A stretch of 64,000 bases of DNA from Adlercreutzia mucosicola DSM 19490 (GCF_000422625.1 NZ_AUGK01000008.1:1-64000); one strand, 5' to 3'. Shown: positions 8,151-17,343, numbered from the stretch's first letter. Notes: a model not told the origin generated them from the letters alone. A program made the numbers and translations.

Positions 8151-9374
8151 CTACCGGGCGTATTCGGCGATGATGGCCTCTACGTAGCGGGCCATATTCT
8201 GAAGATCGGCCACTTCGATGTACTCGTCGGTGCTGTGGAAGTTGGTCATGCCTATCCCTAAGGTGATGGCGTCGGCCCCCTTGGTGCCCAGCACGTTGGC
8301 GTCGGCGCCGCCACCCGAGAGAGCGTGGCGCACCGGTAGGCCGCAGGCGGCCGCGGCGGCCTCCAGGTGACCCACGATGGCGTCACCCGACTCGTGCACG
8401 GCGGCGGGGTAATCCAGGGTCCAGGCCACCTCCACCGCACCGCCGAGGCGTTCGGCGGCCTCCTCCAAAGCCGCGGTCATGGCATCGCGCTGGGCGAGCA
8501 CGCGGCTCTCGTACAGCGAGCGGCACTCCCCTTCCAGGGTACAAGCGGCTGGCACGATGTTCACGGCCACGCCGCCCTCGATGTGGCCGACGTTGGCCGT
8601 GGTGCATTCGTCAATGCGGCCGAGCGGCATGGCGGCCACGGCCGCGCCGGCGATGGCGATGGCCGACACACCCGCCTCCGGCTCCACACCGGCGTGGGCC
8701 GCGCGGCCCTCCACCCGGGCCCGCAGCGTCCAGTGATAGGGCGCGCCCATGATAACGGTGCCCGGCGCGCCATCGGCATCCAGCACGAACAGCGGCACCG
8801 GCTCAGCCGTGACCGCGCCGTCGCCCAGAAGCCCCGCAGCAGCGGTGCCCCGCGAGGCGGCCGGCAAATCGGCCGGCCATGCCAGGGCATCCGGCGCCAG
8901 AGCCGAGGAGCCCAACAGGCTCTGCTCCTCGCAGGTGGTCAACAGCACCGTGATGTCGGGCCGCGGCGCACCGGATTCCAGCGTGGCGCGCACGCCCTCG
9001 AAGATGGCGGCGATACCGGCCTTGTCGTCGGCCGACAGGATGGTCTCCCCCGCCGAGGCCACCACTTCGGCCATGCGGCAGGTCACCTCGTCGCAGATAT
9101 GACGCGTCTCCACCACGGCCTCGATGCCCGCGCAGGGCTTCACCGTGTCCAGATGGGCCGAGAACGCCACGCGCCCTGGCACCGTGCCCGGCAGATGCGC
9201 GATGAGATTGCCCGTGTCCGACCCCGTAACGGGTGCCGTCGCGTCGAAGGTGACGGCAAATCCCATCTCGGCCAGTCGCTCGGCACAGTAAGCCGCCATC
9301 GGCGCCTCATGCCACGACGGGCTCTCGATGACCACCATCTCCAAAAACGAATCAAGCACACGCTGGGAGTTCAT
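8151..9374 (-). CDS. M20 family metallopeptidase, PepT-like
   Basis: Predicted cytosolic di-zinc aminopeptidase or tripeptidase (407 aa). Metal-ligand motifs are SAHLDTV (His74, Asp76), SADDKAG (Asp116 region) and TCEEQ (Glu149/150, base and ligand). HSTDEYIE near the C-terminus supplies the last His. A dimerisation (lid) domain interrupts the catalytic domain at about residues 210-310. The ATG at 9374 has AAAGGAAC upstream and starts at the family position; the frame extends further up but without support. There is no signal peptide. The closest functional match by memory is the PepT/YqjE branch; substrate specificity cannot be read from the sequence. Confidence 0.85.
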   Translation of the reverse strand: MNSQRVLDSFLEMVVIESPSWHEAPMAAYCAERLAEMGFAVTFDATAPVTGSDTGNLIAHLPGTVPGRVAFSAHLDTVKPCAGIEAVVETRHICDEVTCRMAEVVASAGETILSADDKAGIAAIFEGVRATLESGAPRPDITVLLTTCEEQSLLGSSALAPDALAWPADLPAASRGTAAAGLLGDGAVTAEPVPLFVLDADGAPGTVIMGAPYHWTLRARVEGRAAHAGVEPEAGVSAIAIAGAAVAAMPLGRIDECTTANVGHIEGGVAVNIVPAACTLEGECRSLYESRVLAQRDAMTAALEEAAERLGGAVEVAWTLDYPAAVHESGDAIVGHLEAAAAACGLPVRHALSGGGADANVLGTKGADAITLGIGMTNFHSTDEYIEVADLQNMARYVEAIIAEYAR

Positions 9375-9477
9375 AGGGTTCCTTTCTTTCCTCGGTTCCG
9401 GCTTCGTCTGCACAGCCAGAGAAGAGCAACGGGGGCGACGGCATCGTCGGCGATCCTCCCTGAAAAACAAAGCAGAG

Positions 9478-9591
9478 CCCGATCAGGGGGCGAGGGTCCG
9501 CGCGCAGATTCCGCAGCGAACGGAACAGTCCAGTGGACTGTTCCGCCGAGCGAGGACTGCCCGAGCACGGCGCCCTTGCCCCCTGGTCGGG
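9478..9591. repeat. 114-bp imperfect palindrome with perfect 25-bp core
   Basis: Outer arms 9478-9497 and 9572-9591 are inverted copies matching at 17 of 20 positions. The centre, 9521-9545, is a perfect palindrome with 12-bp arms (CGGAACAGTCCA and complement) around one base. The whole region between ppaC and the M20 peptidase gene (both minus strand) is this structure. It may terminate ppaC transcripts or be a REP/MITE-type element. Confidence 0.75.
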
Positions 9592-9614
9592 CCCGAAGGG
9601 ACGGATCGGTCGTT

Positions 9615-10580
9615 CTACGAAGCCAGAATCGGCGCCGCCACCTGCTTCTTGCGGGACAGCACGCCCGGCATCCAGTTGCCGCCCTCGCAGCACTCGATGT
9701 CGAAGACGCGGTTCACGCGGGCGGTGTCGCCCTCCACGATGAACTGCGAGCCCTCGGCCAAGATGTCGGTGGCCATCAGCAGGGCGAACTCGTAGCCGTT
9801 GTCGTCCACGAGCTTCCGCATGTGCTCGCGAATCTCGGCCTCGCGGCCCATCACGGTGGGCAGGTCCACGGTCTCGCGCTGGGCGATGAGCACGGTCACG
9901 TCGTCGCTTACCTTGAACTCCTTGGAGTCGGCCTCCACCAGCTTGGCGATGGGCATGGTGCGCTCGCCGCCTCGGGTGCGGAAGATCTCCATGCCGAAGT
10001 CCACGGCGGAAAGCCCCAGTTTGTCGGCCAGGAAGTTCACCTGCTCCACGTCGACCGGGGTGCAGGTGGGCGACTTCATGATGACGGTGTCGGTGAGGAT
10101 GGCCGACAAGAGCACCATGGCGATGGAGTCGGGCATCTCGATGCCGGTCTGGCGGAACTGCAGCGTGACGATGGTGGCCGTGGAGCCGATGGGCAGGTTC
10201 AGGAACAGGATGGGATTGGCCGTGGAGATGTCGGCGATGCGGTGATGGTCGATGACCTCTACCACCTCGGCGTTCTCGATGCCGGGAGCAGCCTGGGCGA
10301 TCTCATTGTGGTCCACAAGGATCACCTGCTGCTTCACTTCCTCGCCATCGCGCTCGACGGGGTTCACGTTGTCGATGAGCACCGGCTCGGGGATATTGTT
10401 GCGCTCCAGCATCCAGGCGCTCTCCACGGGCAGGGGGCCCAGACGGGCGGGGACGTACTCCACGCCGGCCTCGCCATCGCGGGCGGCCAGCGCGTTCTTC
10501 AGATGCGCGTATCCCACCGCAGCGGAAATGGAGTCGTTATCGGGATTGCGGTGGCCCACGACGAGAATCTTGGCAGACAT
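9615..10580 (-). CDS. ppaC: Manganese-dependent inorganic pyrophosphatase (family II)
   Basis: Hydrolyses pyrophosphate in the cytosol to pull biosynthetic reactions forward. It is a DHH-type enzyme of 321 aa: GHRNPDNDS (about 9-17), VDHNE, VIDHHR (metal binding) and a C-terminal DHHA2 domain with the diagnostic SRKKQ motif near residue 311. There are no CBS domains. ATG 10580 has AGAAAGGGGC upstream. A TATACT -10 element lies about 55 bp upstream on the minus strand. The gene is divergent from the serine dehydratase gene. Confidence 0.95.
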   Translation of the reverse strand: MSAKILVVGHRNPDNDSISAAVGYAHLKNALAARDGEAGVEYVPARLGPLPVESAWMLERNNIPEPVLIDNVNPVERDGEEVKQQVILVDHNEIAQAAPGIENAEVVEVIDHHRIADISTANPILFLNLPIGSTATIVTLQFRQTGIEMPDSIAMVLLSAILTDTVIMKSPTCTPVDVEQVNFLADKLGLSAVDFGMEIFRTRGGERTMPIAKLVEADSKEFKVSDDVTVLIAQRETVDLPTVMGREAEIREHMRKLVDDNGYEFALLMATDILAEGSQFIVEGDTARVNRVFDIECCEGGNWMPGVLSRKKQVAAPILAS

Positions 10581-10766
10581 GAGTGCCCCTTTCTGTACCT
10601 GTAGCAATTTACGGTTTTGAGGCAGTATACCCCTCCCGCGCGCCTCTGGCGATGGGCTATGATAGCGTTTCCCGAGGAAAACAACGACCCGAGCGGCTGA
10701 CGGCGCACTCGCCGACGCCGGTTACGCAAGCGCCCGGCCCTGCAGGGCCCCTGGAAGGAGAAGGTC

Positions 10767-12377
10767 ATGAAAACATACGGCCTGCGCGACATCATCGGCC
10801 CGATCATGGTGGGCCCGTCCAGCTCGCACACGGCTGGCGCCCTGCGCATCGCCTCCATCGCGCGAAAGCTGTTCGGCGGCACGCCCGCCACGGCCCGCTT
10901 CACCCTGTACGGGTCGTTCGCCGCCACCGGCAGCGGACACGGAACCGACAAGGCGCTCGTGGCCGGCATCATCGGCCTGGCCGCCGACGACCCCAATGTG
11001 TCGCGCTCCTTCGAGCTGGCCGAAGAAGCCGGCGTGGCCATCGACATCGTGTGGGACACCACCACCGCCCGCGACCACCCCAACACCGTGGACGTGCACT
11101 GCGAGGACGGCGACGGCAACGTGCTCGATATGCGCGGCGTGTCCATCGGCGGCGGGGCCGCAGTCATCCGCCGCATCAACGGTATCGACGTGGACATCAC
11201 CGGCGAGCACACGAGCGTGGTGGTGCACCAGCACGACGTGCGAGGCGTGCTGGCCCACATCTCCTCGGTGCTGGCCAGCTGCGGCATCAACATCGCCACG
11301 GCCAACTTGCACCGCACCGAGAAGCGCGGAGACGCCTTCACCGTGTTGGAGACCGACGACGACGTGGACGGCAAGGTGCGCGAGTACCTTATCCTGCATC
11401 CCGATATCCTGAACGCCCGCGTCATCCCCGCCATGAGCGCCACCGACGGCGAGCCGGTGGAGGTGCCCGCCGACGCCGACGAGGTGTTCGCGCGCTGGAA
11501 CTACACGAGCGGCGCCGAGCTTCTTGCCCTGTGCGAGCGCGAGGGCGCGACCATCGCCGAGGCCTTCCGCGCCCGAGAGGAGGCCCTGTGCGCCAAGCAG
11601 GGCGCGAGCGCCGACATCGATGCCTATCTCGACCGCGTGCTGGCCGTGATGGACACGGCGGCCACCACCCCCATCACCGCACCGGAGCGCTCCATCGGCG
11701 GCCTTATCGGCGGCGAGGCGGCGAAGGTGACGGAAAGCTTGAACGGCGACGATAAGAAGCGCCACCTGATGGACCCCCTGACCGCCCAGGCGGCCATCTA
11801 CGCCTTGGCCACCCTGGAGACCAATGCCAAGATGGGCATCATCGTGGCCACCCCCACGGCCGGCTCCTCGGGCGTTTTGCCCGGCGTGCTGCTGGCCATG
11901 CGCGACGTGCGCGGATACAGCCACGACGAGCTGCGCGAGGGCATCCTCACGGCGGCGGCCGTGGGCTACATCGTGGCCCGCAACGCCAGCGTATCGGGGG
12001 CCGAGGGCGGCTGCCAGGCCGAGGTGGGCAGCGCGGCGGCCATGGCGGCCGCGGCGGCCGTGGCCATGGCGGGCGGCACGCCGACCCAGGCGCTGGACGC
12101 CGCGTCGAACGTGATCCAATGCCTGCTGGGCCTGGTGTGCGACCCGGTGGGCGGCCTGGTGGAGCTGCCCTGCCAGAAGCGCGACGCCACCGCCGCGCCC
12201 GTGGCGCTGGTCTGCGCCCAGATCGCGCTGGCGGGCGTGGAGAATCTCGTGCCCTTTGACGAGAACGTGGCCGTGATGGACAAGGTGGGCCGCGAGCTGC
12301 CCATGGAGCTGCGCGAAACCGCCCGCGGCGGCATCGCGGCCGCCCCTTCCGCCTGCCGCTTCTGCGCGGGGTGCTAG
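10767..12377 (+). CDS. sdaA: L-serine dehydratase, iron-sulfur type, single-chain with ACT domain
   Basis: Deaminates L-serine to pyruvate and ammonia with a [4Fe-4S] cluster. The protein (536 aa) has the beta-type domain first (residues 1-145, GPIMVGPSSSHTAG), an ACT domain (about 149-222) and the alpha-type catalytic domain (about 245-536). Probable cluster ligands are Cys416 (EGGCQAEVG), Cys458 (LLGLVCDPVGG) and a C-terminal cysteine in CRFCAGC, where the chain end is known to insert into the active site. In many Gram-positive bacteria the two halves are separate genes (sdaAB and sdaAA), so this is a fusion. GAAGGAGAAGG precedes the ATG. The gene supports amino-acid fermentation, common in asaccharolytic Coriobacteriia. 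Confidence 0.93.
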   Translation: MKTYGLRDIIGPIMVGPSSSHTAGALRIASIARKLFGGTPATARFTLYGSFAATGSGHGTDKALVAGIIGLAADDPNVSRSFELAEEAGVAIDIVWDTTTARDHPNTVDVHCEDGDGNVLDMRGVSIGGGAAVIRRINGIDVDITGEHTSVVVHQHDVRGVLAHISSVLASCGINIATANLHRTEKRGDAFTVLETDDDVDGKVREYLILHPDILNARVIPAMSATDGEPVEVPADADEVFARWNYTSGAELLALCEREGATIAEAFRAREEALCAKQGASADIDAYLDRVLAVMDTAATTPITAPERSIGGLIGGEAAKVTESLNGDDKKRHLMDPLTAQAAIYALATLETNAKMGIIVATPTAGSSGVLPGVLLAMRDVRGYSHDELREGILTAAAVGYIVARNASVSGAEGGCQAEVGSAAAMAAAAAVAMAGGTPTQALDAASNVIQCLLGLVCDPVGGLVELPCQKRDATAAPVALVCAQIALAGVENLVPFDENVAVMDKVGRELPMELRETARGGIAAAPSACRFCAGC

Positions 12378-12503
12378 GCCGACCGCGTCGATGGATTTCA
12401 CCAGGAATGCGTTGATGGCATCGCTGAGGCTCATGGCCCAATGGGCGTACACATCAGCAGCCTGCGCCTTGACGTCGGGCACCACACAGGCTTTGATTTC
12501 CGC
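12378..12503 (-). pseudogene. Remnant of a DinJ/RelB-type antitoxin
   Basis: The minus strand between sdaA and the radical SAM gene encodes a stretch resembling the ribbon-helix-helix N-terminus of DinJ/RelB antitoxins. It reads KACVVPDVKAQAADVYAHWA followed by MSLSDAINAFLVKSIDAVGL. Family members usually continue with a PF..-type C-terminus, but here the match stops exactly at the sdaA stop codon. No ATG start lies in frame upstream, where the 12501-12548 hairpin begins, and no toxin gene is adjacent. The frame stays open into the antisense of sdaA only because of high GC. I read it as a decayed antitoxin. Confidence 0.6.
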
Positions 12504-12548
12504 AAAGCGAGGGGCCCGGGTTGCGCGAGGCGGGCCCCTCGCTTTGCG
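12501..12548. terminator. 18-bp stem hairpin between convergent genes
   Basis: The arms 12501-12518 and 12531-12548 are perfect inverted copies with a 12-nt loop. There is no T run on either side. It may stop or stabilise transcripts of sdaA and the convergent radical SAM gene. Confidence 0.6.
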
Positions 12549-12575
12549 TGCGGGTGCGGTACGGCCCCGCCAGCC

Positions 12576-13847
12576 TCATTCCCCTATGCGCAGGGCAAGC
12601 TCGCGTACGCAGGGGCCGGCTTCGGATTCTTGCACGGTGCAGATGGAGTCGGCGACCACCGCGCCGCCTCTCTCCGCCTCCTCGCGATGGCGCGGGTGGA
12701 AGACGAGGGTCGCATCGTCTTCCCGCTGACAGGGGATACCGCACCCGCCGAAGCGCACCTGCACTGCGGTCACATCTTGGTCGAACACCTTGGCGACGTG
12801 GTAGAACCCATCGCCCTCCAGCCGGTACAGGCGATCGTCCAGCGGATAGCGGCGGTTCACCTGCAGCACCTGGTCGATGTTCTTGTTCGCGAGCGAGCAG
12901 TAGTGCACGCCCAAACCCAGGCCCTCGTCCAGGGCGAACTCCAACAGGCCCAGGCAGGCCTCGTCACTGCCGGCCACGGGCAGGGCACCAGCGTACTCGT
13001 ACTCGTAGAGCACCTCGAAGGGCGGGTTCTTGATGGAGAACCCGCGGCGCGCGAACTCGTCCCAGCGGTGCAGCGGATAGCAGAACTCCAGCAGGTTGAT
13101 CCCGTCGACGCCCTGCGCGTCCAGGGCGCGCAGCAACGAGCGCATTGCCTCTTCCTGACCGGGAATCACCGGCATCTCCACCATCACCGCAGGCACGATG
13201 TCCCGCGCCACCGCAATGGCCCCAAGCACCTCCTCCACCGCGCGCTCGCCCTCGTCCAGCTTCACGCTGAAACGGATCTCATCGAGGCCGCGGGTCTGGG
13301 CCTCGCGCGCGAAGGCGGCGTCGAAGCCCTCGCCGGCCGTGTACAGGCGCACGTGGGCCGCAGGCGCGCCCTTGTGCACATGGGCCAGAAAAGCGAGGGT
13401 CTTGTCCTTGCACAGCAAAGGCTCGCCGCCGGTCAGTCCCACATGGGTCACGGCGTCCACCTCGGCGACGAACCGGTCGAAGCCGCCGCGCCAGTCGGCG
13501 TCCTCGCGCACGTGGCGCTCGTAGTTCACCTGATTGGGGTTGAAGCAGAAATAACAGCCCCGATGACACCGCAGGTTGATGTAGAACGTGCGGCTCCCGC
13601 AATCCCCCACGCAGGCCCGGCACGCGCTGGAGAGAAAGCCCGTCGAAACCGAGGCGCCCCCGTTCATGAAGCGCGCCCCCTTCGCCGCCAGCCGTTCCAT
13701 CGTGGCGGCCCGCAGCTCTCGCTGCGCGGCGGTCAACGGCGGCGCGAAGCCGATTCCATCAGCCTGGAGCCCGTCCACAAACTCCTCCGCGATGGCCGCG
13801 TACTCGCCCAGCCAGTAATCCAGCGTCGGCCGCCCCGTCGTCGCCAT
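12576..13847 (-). CDS. Radical SAM protein of unknown substrate
   Basis: A 423-aa protein with the radical SAM cluster motif CHRGCYFC (CxxxCxxC) at about residue 93, preceded by two more cysteines in CRACVGDC. THVGLTGGEPLL is the typical GGEP SAM-binding element. It resembles the uncharacterised pyruvate-formate-lyase-activase-like group (COG2108) and has a Cys-containing C-terminal region (FGGCGIPC). GAAGGGGGGAG precedes the ATG. It is transcribed divergently from the DMSO-reductase-like operon, with the 13881-13918 operator candidates between them, so it may be expressed under the same conditions. I cannot name its substrate. Confidence 0.8.
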   Translation of the reverse strand: MATTGRPTLDYWLGEYAAIAEEFVDGLQADGIGFAPPLTAAQRELRAATMERLAAKGARFMNGGASVSTGFLSSACRACVGDCGSRTFYINLRCHRGCYFCFNPNQVNYERHVREDADWRGGFDRFVAEVDAVTHVGLTGGEPLLCKDKTLAFLAHVHKGAPAAHVRLYTAGEGFDAAFAREAQTRGLDEIRFSVKLDEGERAVEEVLGAIAVARDIVPAVMVEMPVIPGQEEAMRSLLRALDAQGVDGINLLEFCYPLHRWDEFARRGFSIKNPPFEVLYEYEYAGALPVAGSDEACLGLLEFALDEGLGLGVHYCSLANKNIDQVLQVNRRYPLDDRLYRLEGDGFYHVAKVFDQDVTAVQVRFGGCGIPCQREDDATLVFHPRHREEAERGGAVVADSICTVQESEAGPCVRELALRIGE

Positions 13848-13880
13848 GGCTCCCCCCTTCGCCCCATCGGTTCTATCCTA

Positions 13881-13918
13881 ACTAATCCTAAGATTAGTCT
13901 TGAAATCCTATGATTAGT
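13881..13918. promoter_or_regulatory. Two tandem palindromic operator candidates upstream of dmsA
   Basis: ACTAATCCTAAGATTAGT (13881-13898) and TGAAATCCTATGATTAGT (13901-13918) are spaced 20 bp start to start, two helical turns. The ideal palindrome is CTAATCCTAGGATTAG. The two sites match it at 15 and 13 of 16 positions. They stand out as AT-rich in GC-rich DNA. A related site occurs at 20491-20506. A TATACT -10 candidate for the plus strand overlaps the second site at 13918-13923. Confidence 0.6.
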
Positions 13919-14063
13919 ATACTACACTTCGTTCCGTTGAGATCAATTGGTTTCTCAGGAAGGGGCGAAGCCGCCGACGCGCGCTTCGCAAAAGGGAGGG
14001 AATCGGAGCTGGTCTCTTAGGCCAAGGGGACTCGCTTCCACTCTCCTGTCGACAGGAGGAGAT

Positions 14064-16571
14064 ATGGAAACACCCAGCACTCAGCTGACGCGCCGGTCGT
14101 TCCTCACGACCACGGCCCTCGCCGCCGGCGCCCTCGCTGCCTCCGGCATGGCCGGCTGCAGCAGCGTGGACACCTCGGGCGACGCCGCCAACGATCTGGC
14201 CTCGACGGCCGGACAGGAAGAGACCTACATCGGCACCTGCCATGGCAACTGCGGCGGTCGCTGCGCCCTGAAGGCCACCGTGCGCGAGGGCAAGATCGTC
14301 AGCACCCTGCCTATGGAATTTCCCAACGAGAACAAGGGTCTGCGCGTGGGCTGCGTCAAGGGCGTCTCGAACCCGCTGCGCATCTACGGCCCCTCGCGCC
14401 TCATGTACCCCATGAAGCGCGCCGGCGAGCGCGGCAGCGGCGAGTGGGAGCGCATCACCTGGGACGAGGCCATCGAGCTGTTCGCCAACCAGCTGAAGGC
14501 CAGCATGGAGACTTACGGCGGCGCATCCAACATGTGGCAGGGCGGCGCCGGCAACATGAACGGCATTCTGAACGGCACCCCCACCGGCATCATCAACAGC
14601 GCCATGATGCCCGACGGCACCATCGCCCCGCTGCCGTCCTTTAACGCGGGCTTCGCCAATTCGCGCCTGATCCAGAAGACCGGTGGCACGGTGCTGTCAG
14701 TCGGCCACGACATGGCCGGCATCGTCTTCTGCTTCGTGCACCTGTCCTCCCCGCAAAGCGCCGTGGAGGACCTGGCCAATGCCAAGACCATCGTCGCCTG
14801 GGGCGCCAACCCCGCCGAGGCCTCGTTCTGCCGCGCGGCCTGGAACGCCATCTGCACCGGTCGAGAGAACGGCGCGAAGCTGATCGCCATCGACCCGCTG
14901 CTGTCCACCACGGCGGCCCACGCCGACGAGTGGGTGCCGGTGCGCACGGGCACCGACGCGGCCCTGATGTGCGCCATGGTGCACTATATCGTGGACAACG
15001 ATCTCGCGAACTGGGACTACGTGAAGAACAAGTCGGTCGCCCCCTTCCTCATCGACGAGGCCGGCGCCTACCTGCGCCTGTCGAGCCTCGGTCAGGCCGA
15101 GGCCGGCACCGATGCGGACGTGCCCGTGGTATGGGACGAGGACGCCCAGGCCTTCGTGGCCCACGCTACCGCCACCAACCCGGCCATCCGCGGCACCTTC
15201 GACGCCAACGGCGTGGCCGTGCGCACGGTCTTCGACGCGGCGCTGGAGAACATCGCCCCCTTCACCGTGGAATTCGCCGCCAACGAGTGCGGCATCCCGG
15301 CCGCCCAGATCGAGAACCTGGCGCGCACCGTGGCCACCGAGGGCCCCACGAGCTTCTACATCAACTACGGCCTGGAGCACACCTACGAGTCGTGGCGCAT
15401 CTACTTCCTCATCGGCCTTCTGGCGTCCCTCACGGGCAGCGTGGGCATTCCCGGCGGCTCCTACGTGGGCTCCATCAACCTCGGCCATGAGAGCGCGACC
15501 ATGTTCAAGCAGCCGACCACCTTCAACGAGGACGACTTCACCCTGGAAGACGCCGTACCCGGCGGCCACTTCACCGGCGACTGGATCGCGCAGATCGCCG
15601 AGACGGGCCAGTGGGCCGGACAAGACTTCCATATGGGCACGCTCGTGAACATGTGCGCGAACCCGCTCGACAACTTCTCGGGCTCCTCCGCGCTGCTGAA
15701 GGCCTACGACAAGATCGACTACATCGTCACCATCGATACCATCATGACCACCACGGCCCACTACTCCGACCTGGTGCTCCCCTGCTGCATGCCGTGGGAA
15801 ACCTACGAGTACATCGAGGGCGGCATCTTCGAGCAGAAGGCCATCGACCCGGTGGGCGACGCGAGGTCCGACTTCGACATCATCAAGGCCGTGGCCGAGA
15901 AGATGGGCTACGACGATCTCATCGTCGGCGAGGGCACCGATTACCTGCGCCGCTATCTGGACACCCCTGAGAACATCGAGGCCGGCGTGGGCTTCGACGC
16001 CCTGTCCGAGAACGGCGTGGTGCTCGGCGACTACAGCTGCGACGCCCATGTGACTCCCGAGTACAATCCCTTCGGGCGCACCCAGTTCTACCTGGAGTAC
16101 CTCATGCCGCGCGACAACTGGGGCCAGATGTTCGGCCTGCAGGACCGCCTGCCCTACTACAAGCCCTCCATCGAGGCCTACGCGGACAACCCCGATCGGG
16201 CGAAGTACCCGCTGTACGGCATGAGCAGCCACGACATCTACCACGGTCAGACACTGTGGAGCCACCACCCCTGGCTCGACGACTTCCGCAAGCTGGACGG
16301 GCAGCCCTTCTGCCGCATCCACACCGAGGCGGCCGCCGAGCGCGGTATCAAGACCAGCGACAAGGTGCGCGTGTTCAACGACCACGGTTCGGTGGTGCTG
16401 AACGCCTTGGTGACCGAGGGCATTCGCAAGGATTCCGTCTGGGTGCCCCACGGCTTTACCTGGGACGAGTTCGAGGAGGGCTACGCCCAGTCGCTGACGC
16501 GCTGGTGCCCCGACGACGTGACGAGCAACAATAACTTCAATGACTGGATCTGCGAAGTCGAGAAGATGTAA
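14064..16571 (+). CDS. DMSO-reductase-family molybdopterin oxidoreductase, catalytic subunit
   Basis: Tat-exported bis-MGD molybdoenzyme (835 aa) acting as a terminal reductase outside the membrane. The twin-arginine signal is TRRSFL (Arg10/11) followed by a hydrophobic stretch and a lipobox-like GMAGC (Cys32). An N-terminal [4Fe-4S] motif uses Cys59, Cys63, Cys67 and Cys97. Molybdopterin-binding segments follow, and the C-terminal MGD-binding fold includes KYPLYGMSSHDIYHGQTLWS. The ATG has ACAGGAGGAG upstream. It is followed 13 bp later by the iron-sulfur subunit and then by a chaperone gene, the usual Dms arrangement. The substrate (DMSO, TMAO, a catechol or another) cannot be told from sequence; related enzymes in this family of bacteria reduce diverse diet and drug molecules. 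Confidence 0.9.
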   Translation: METPSTQLTRRSFLTTTALAAGALAASGMAGCSSVDTSGDAANDLASTAGQEETYIGTCHGNCGGRCALKATVREGKIVSTLPMEFPNENKGLRVGCVKGVSNPLRIYGPSRLMYPMKRAGERGSGEWERITWDEAIELFANQLKASMETYGGASNMWQGGAGNMNGILNGTPTGIINSAMMPDGTIAPLPSFNAGFANSRLIQKTGGTVLSVGHDMAGIVFCFVHLSSPQSAVEDLANAKTIVAWGANPAEASFCRAAWNAICTGRENGAKLIAIDPLLSTTAAHADEWVPVRTGTDAALMCAMVHYIVDNDLANWDYVKNKSVAPFLIDEAGAYLRLSSLGQAEAGTDADVPVVWDEDAQAFVAHATATNPAIRGTFDANGVAVRTVFDAALENIAPFTVEFAANECGIPAAQIENLARTVATEGPTSFYINYGLEHTYESWRIYFLIGLLASLTGSVGIPGGSYVGSINLGHESATMFKQPTTFNEDDFTLEDAVPGGHFTGDWIAQIAETGQWAGQDFHMGTLVNMCANPLDNFSGSSALLKAYDKIDYIVTIDTIMTTTAHYSDLVLPCCMPWETYEYIEGGIFEQKAIDPVGDARSDFDIIKAVAEKMGYDDLIVGEGTDYLRRYLDTPENIEAGVGFDALSENGVVLGDYSCDAHVTPEYNPFGRTQFYLEYLMPRDNWGQMFGLQDRLPYYKPSIEAYADNPDRAKYPLYGMSSHDIYHGQTLWSHHPWLDDFRKLDGQPFCRIHTEAAAERGIKTSDKVRVFNDHGSVVLNALVTEGIRKDSVWVPHGFTWDEFEEGYAQSLTRWCPDDVTSNNNFNDWICEVEKM

Positions 16572-16584
16572 GGGGCGCTGACCT

Positions 16585-17211
16585 ATGACGAAATACGGAA
16601 TGGCCGTTGACACCAAGCGCTGCACGGGCTGCAACATGTGCTCCATGGCGTGCCGCGTCGACCACAATCTACCCACCGAGGTGCTGTACAGCCGGGCCCA
16701 TACGGAAGGCGGCGAGCACTTCCGCCAGGCCGGCGGCACCTACCCCGACCAGGTGACGATGAAGTTCTACACCCTGGCCTGCCAGCACTGCGACGATCCA
16801 GCTTGCGTGGAGATCTGCCCCACGGGCGCCTCGCAGAAGCGCGAGGAGGACGGCCTGGTGCTCGTCGACGGGGAGGCCTGCATCGGCTGCGAGAGCTGCA
16901 TCGCCGCCTGCCCCTACGAGGGCGTGCGCACCCTCGTGCCGCAAAGCCCCACCTATCCGCTGGATTTCGCCCTGGGCGACGCCGCAGCAGCCGAGCACCT
17001 GCCCAATACCGTGGAGAAGTGCACCTTCTGCGCGGAGCGCCTCGACCGGGGCGAGAAGCCGCTGTGCATCGACATCTGCCCGGCCTACGCCCGCACCTTC
17101 GGCGATCTGGACGACCCCGAGTCGGAGATCTCGAAGGTGCTGGCGGCCCGCGAGCACGAGCAGCTGCTGGCCGACCAGGGCACTGGTCCGAACGTGTACT
17201 TCCTGAAGTAG
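16585..17211 (+). CDS. 4Fe-4S ferredoxin subunit, DmsB-like
   Basis: Electron-transfer subunit (208 aa) expected to carry four [4Fe-4S] clusters between the membrane anchor and the molybdoenzyme. Cysteine groups are CTGCNMCSMAC (about 13), CQHCDDPACVEIC (about 63), CIGCESCIAAC (about 96) and CTFC...CIDIC (about 143-163). It has no signal peptide, as expected for a subunit that is exported with its Tat partner. It begins 13 bp after the catalytic subunit gene. Confidence 0.93.
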   Translation: MTKYGMAVDTKRCTGCNMCSMACRVDHNLPTEVLYSRAHTEGGEHFRQAGGTYPDQVTMKFYTLACQHCDDPACVEICPTGASQKREEDGLVLVDGEACIGCESCIAACPYEGVRTLVPQSPTYPLDFALGDAAAAEHLPNTVEKCTFCAERLDRGEKPLCIDICPAYARTFGDLDDPESEISKVLAAREHEQLLADQGTGPNVYFLK

Positions 17212-17288
17212 GGCCCTTGCCCTCAGCACCATCGTCGGCGCCGGCCGCTCGCCCCTCCCTCTGCGATGCGACCGGCGCCCCGTGCACC

Positions 17289-17319
17289 GAGGCCAGCGGG
17301 CGCATGACCCGCTGGCCTC
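17289..17319 (+). promoter_or_regulatory. Hairpin between the ferredoxin subunit and chaperone genes
   Basis: A perfect 12-bp stem (17289-17300 with 17308-17319) and 7-nt loop in the 132-bp gap before the chaperone gene. It lacks a T run. It may protect the upstream message or lower expression of the chaperone relative to the enzyme. Confidence 0.55.
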
Positions 17320-17343
17320 CTCGTTTACGAAAGGTTGTTTCCC

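Noticed and set aside
17337-17343. TTG at 17335 as start of the TorD-like chaperone
   Set aside because: It leaves no space after the AAAGG site. The ATG at 17344 has normal spacing.
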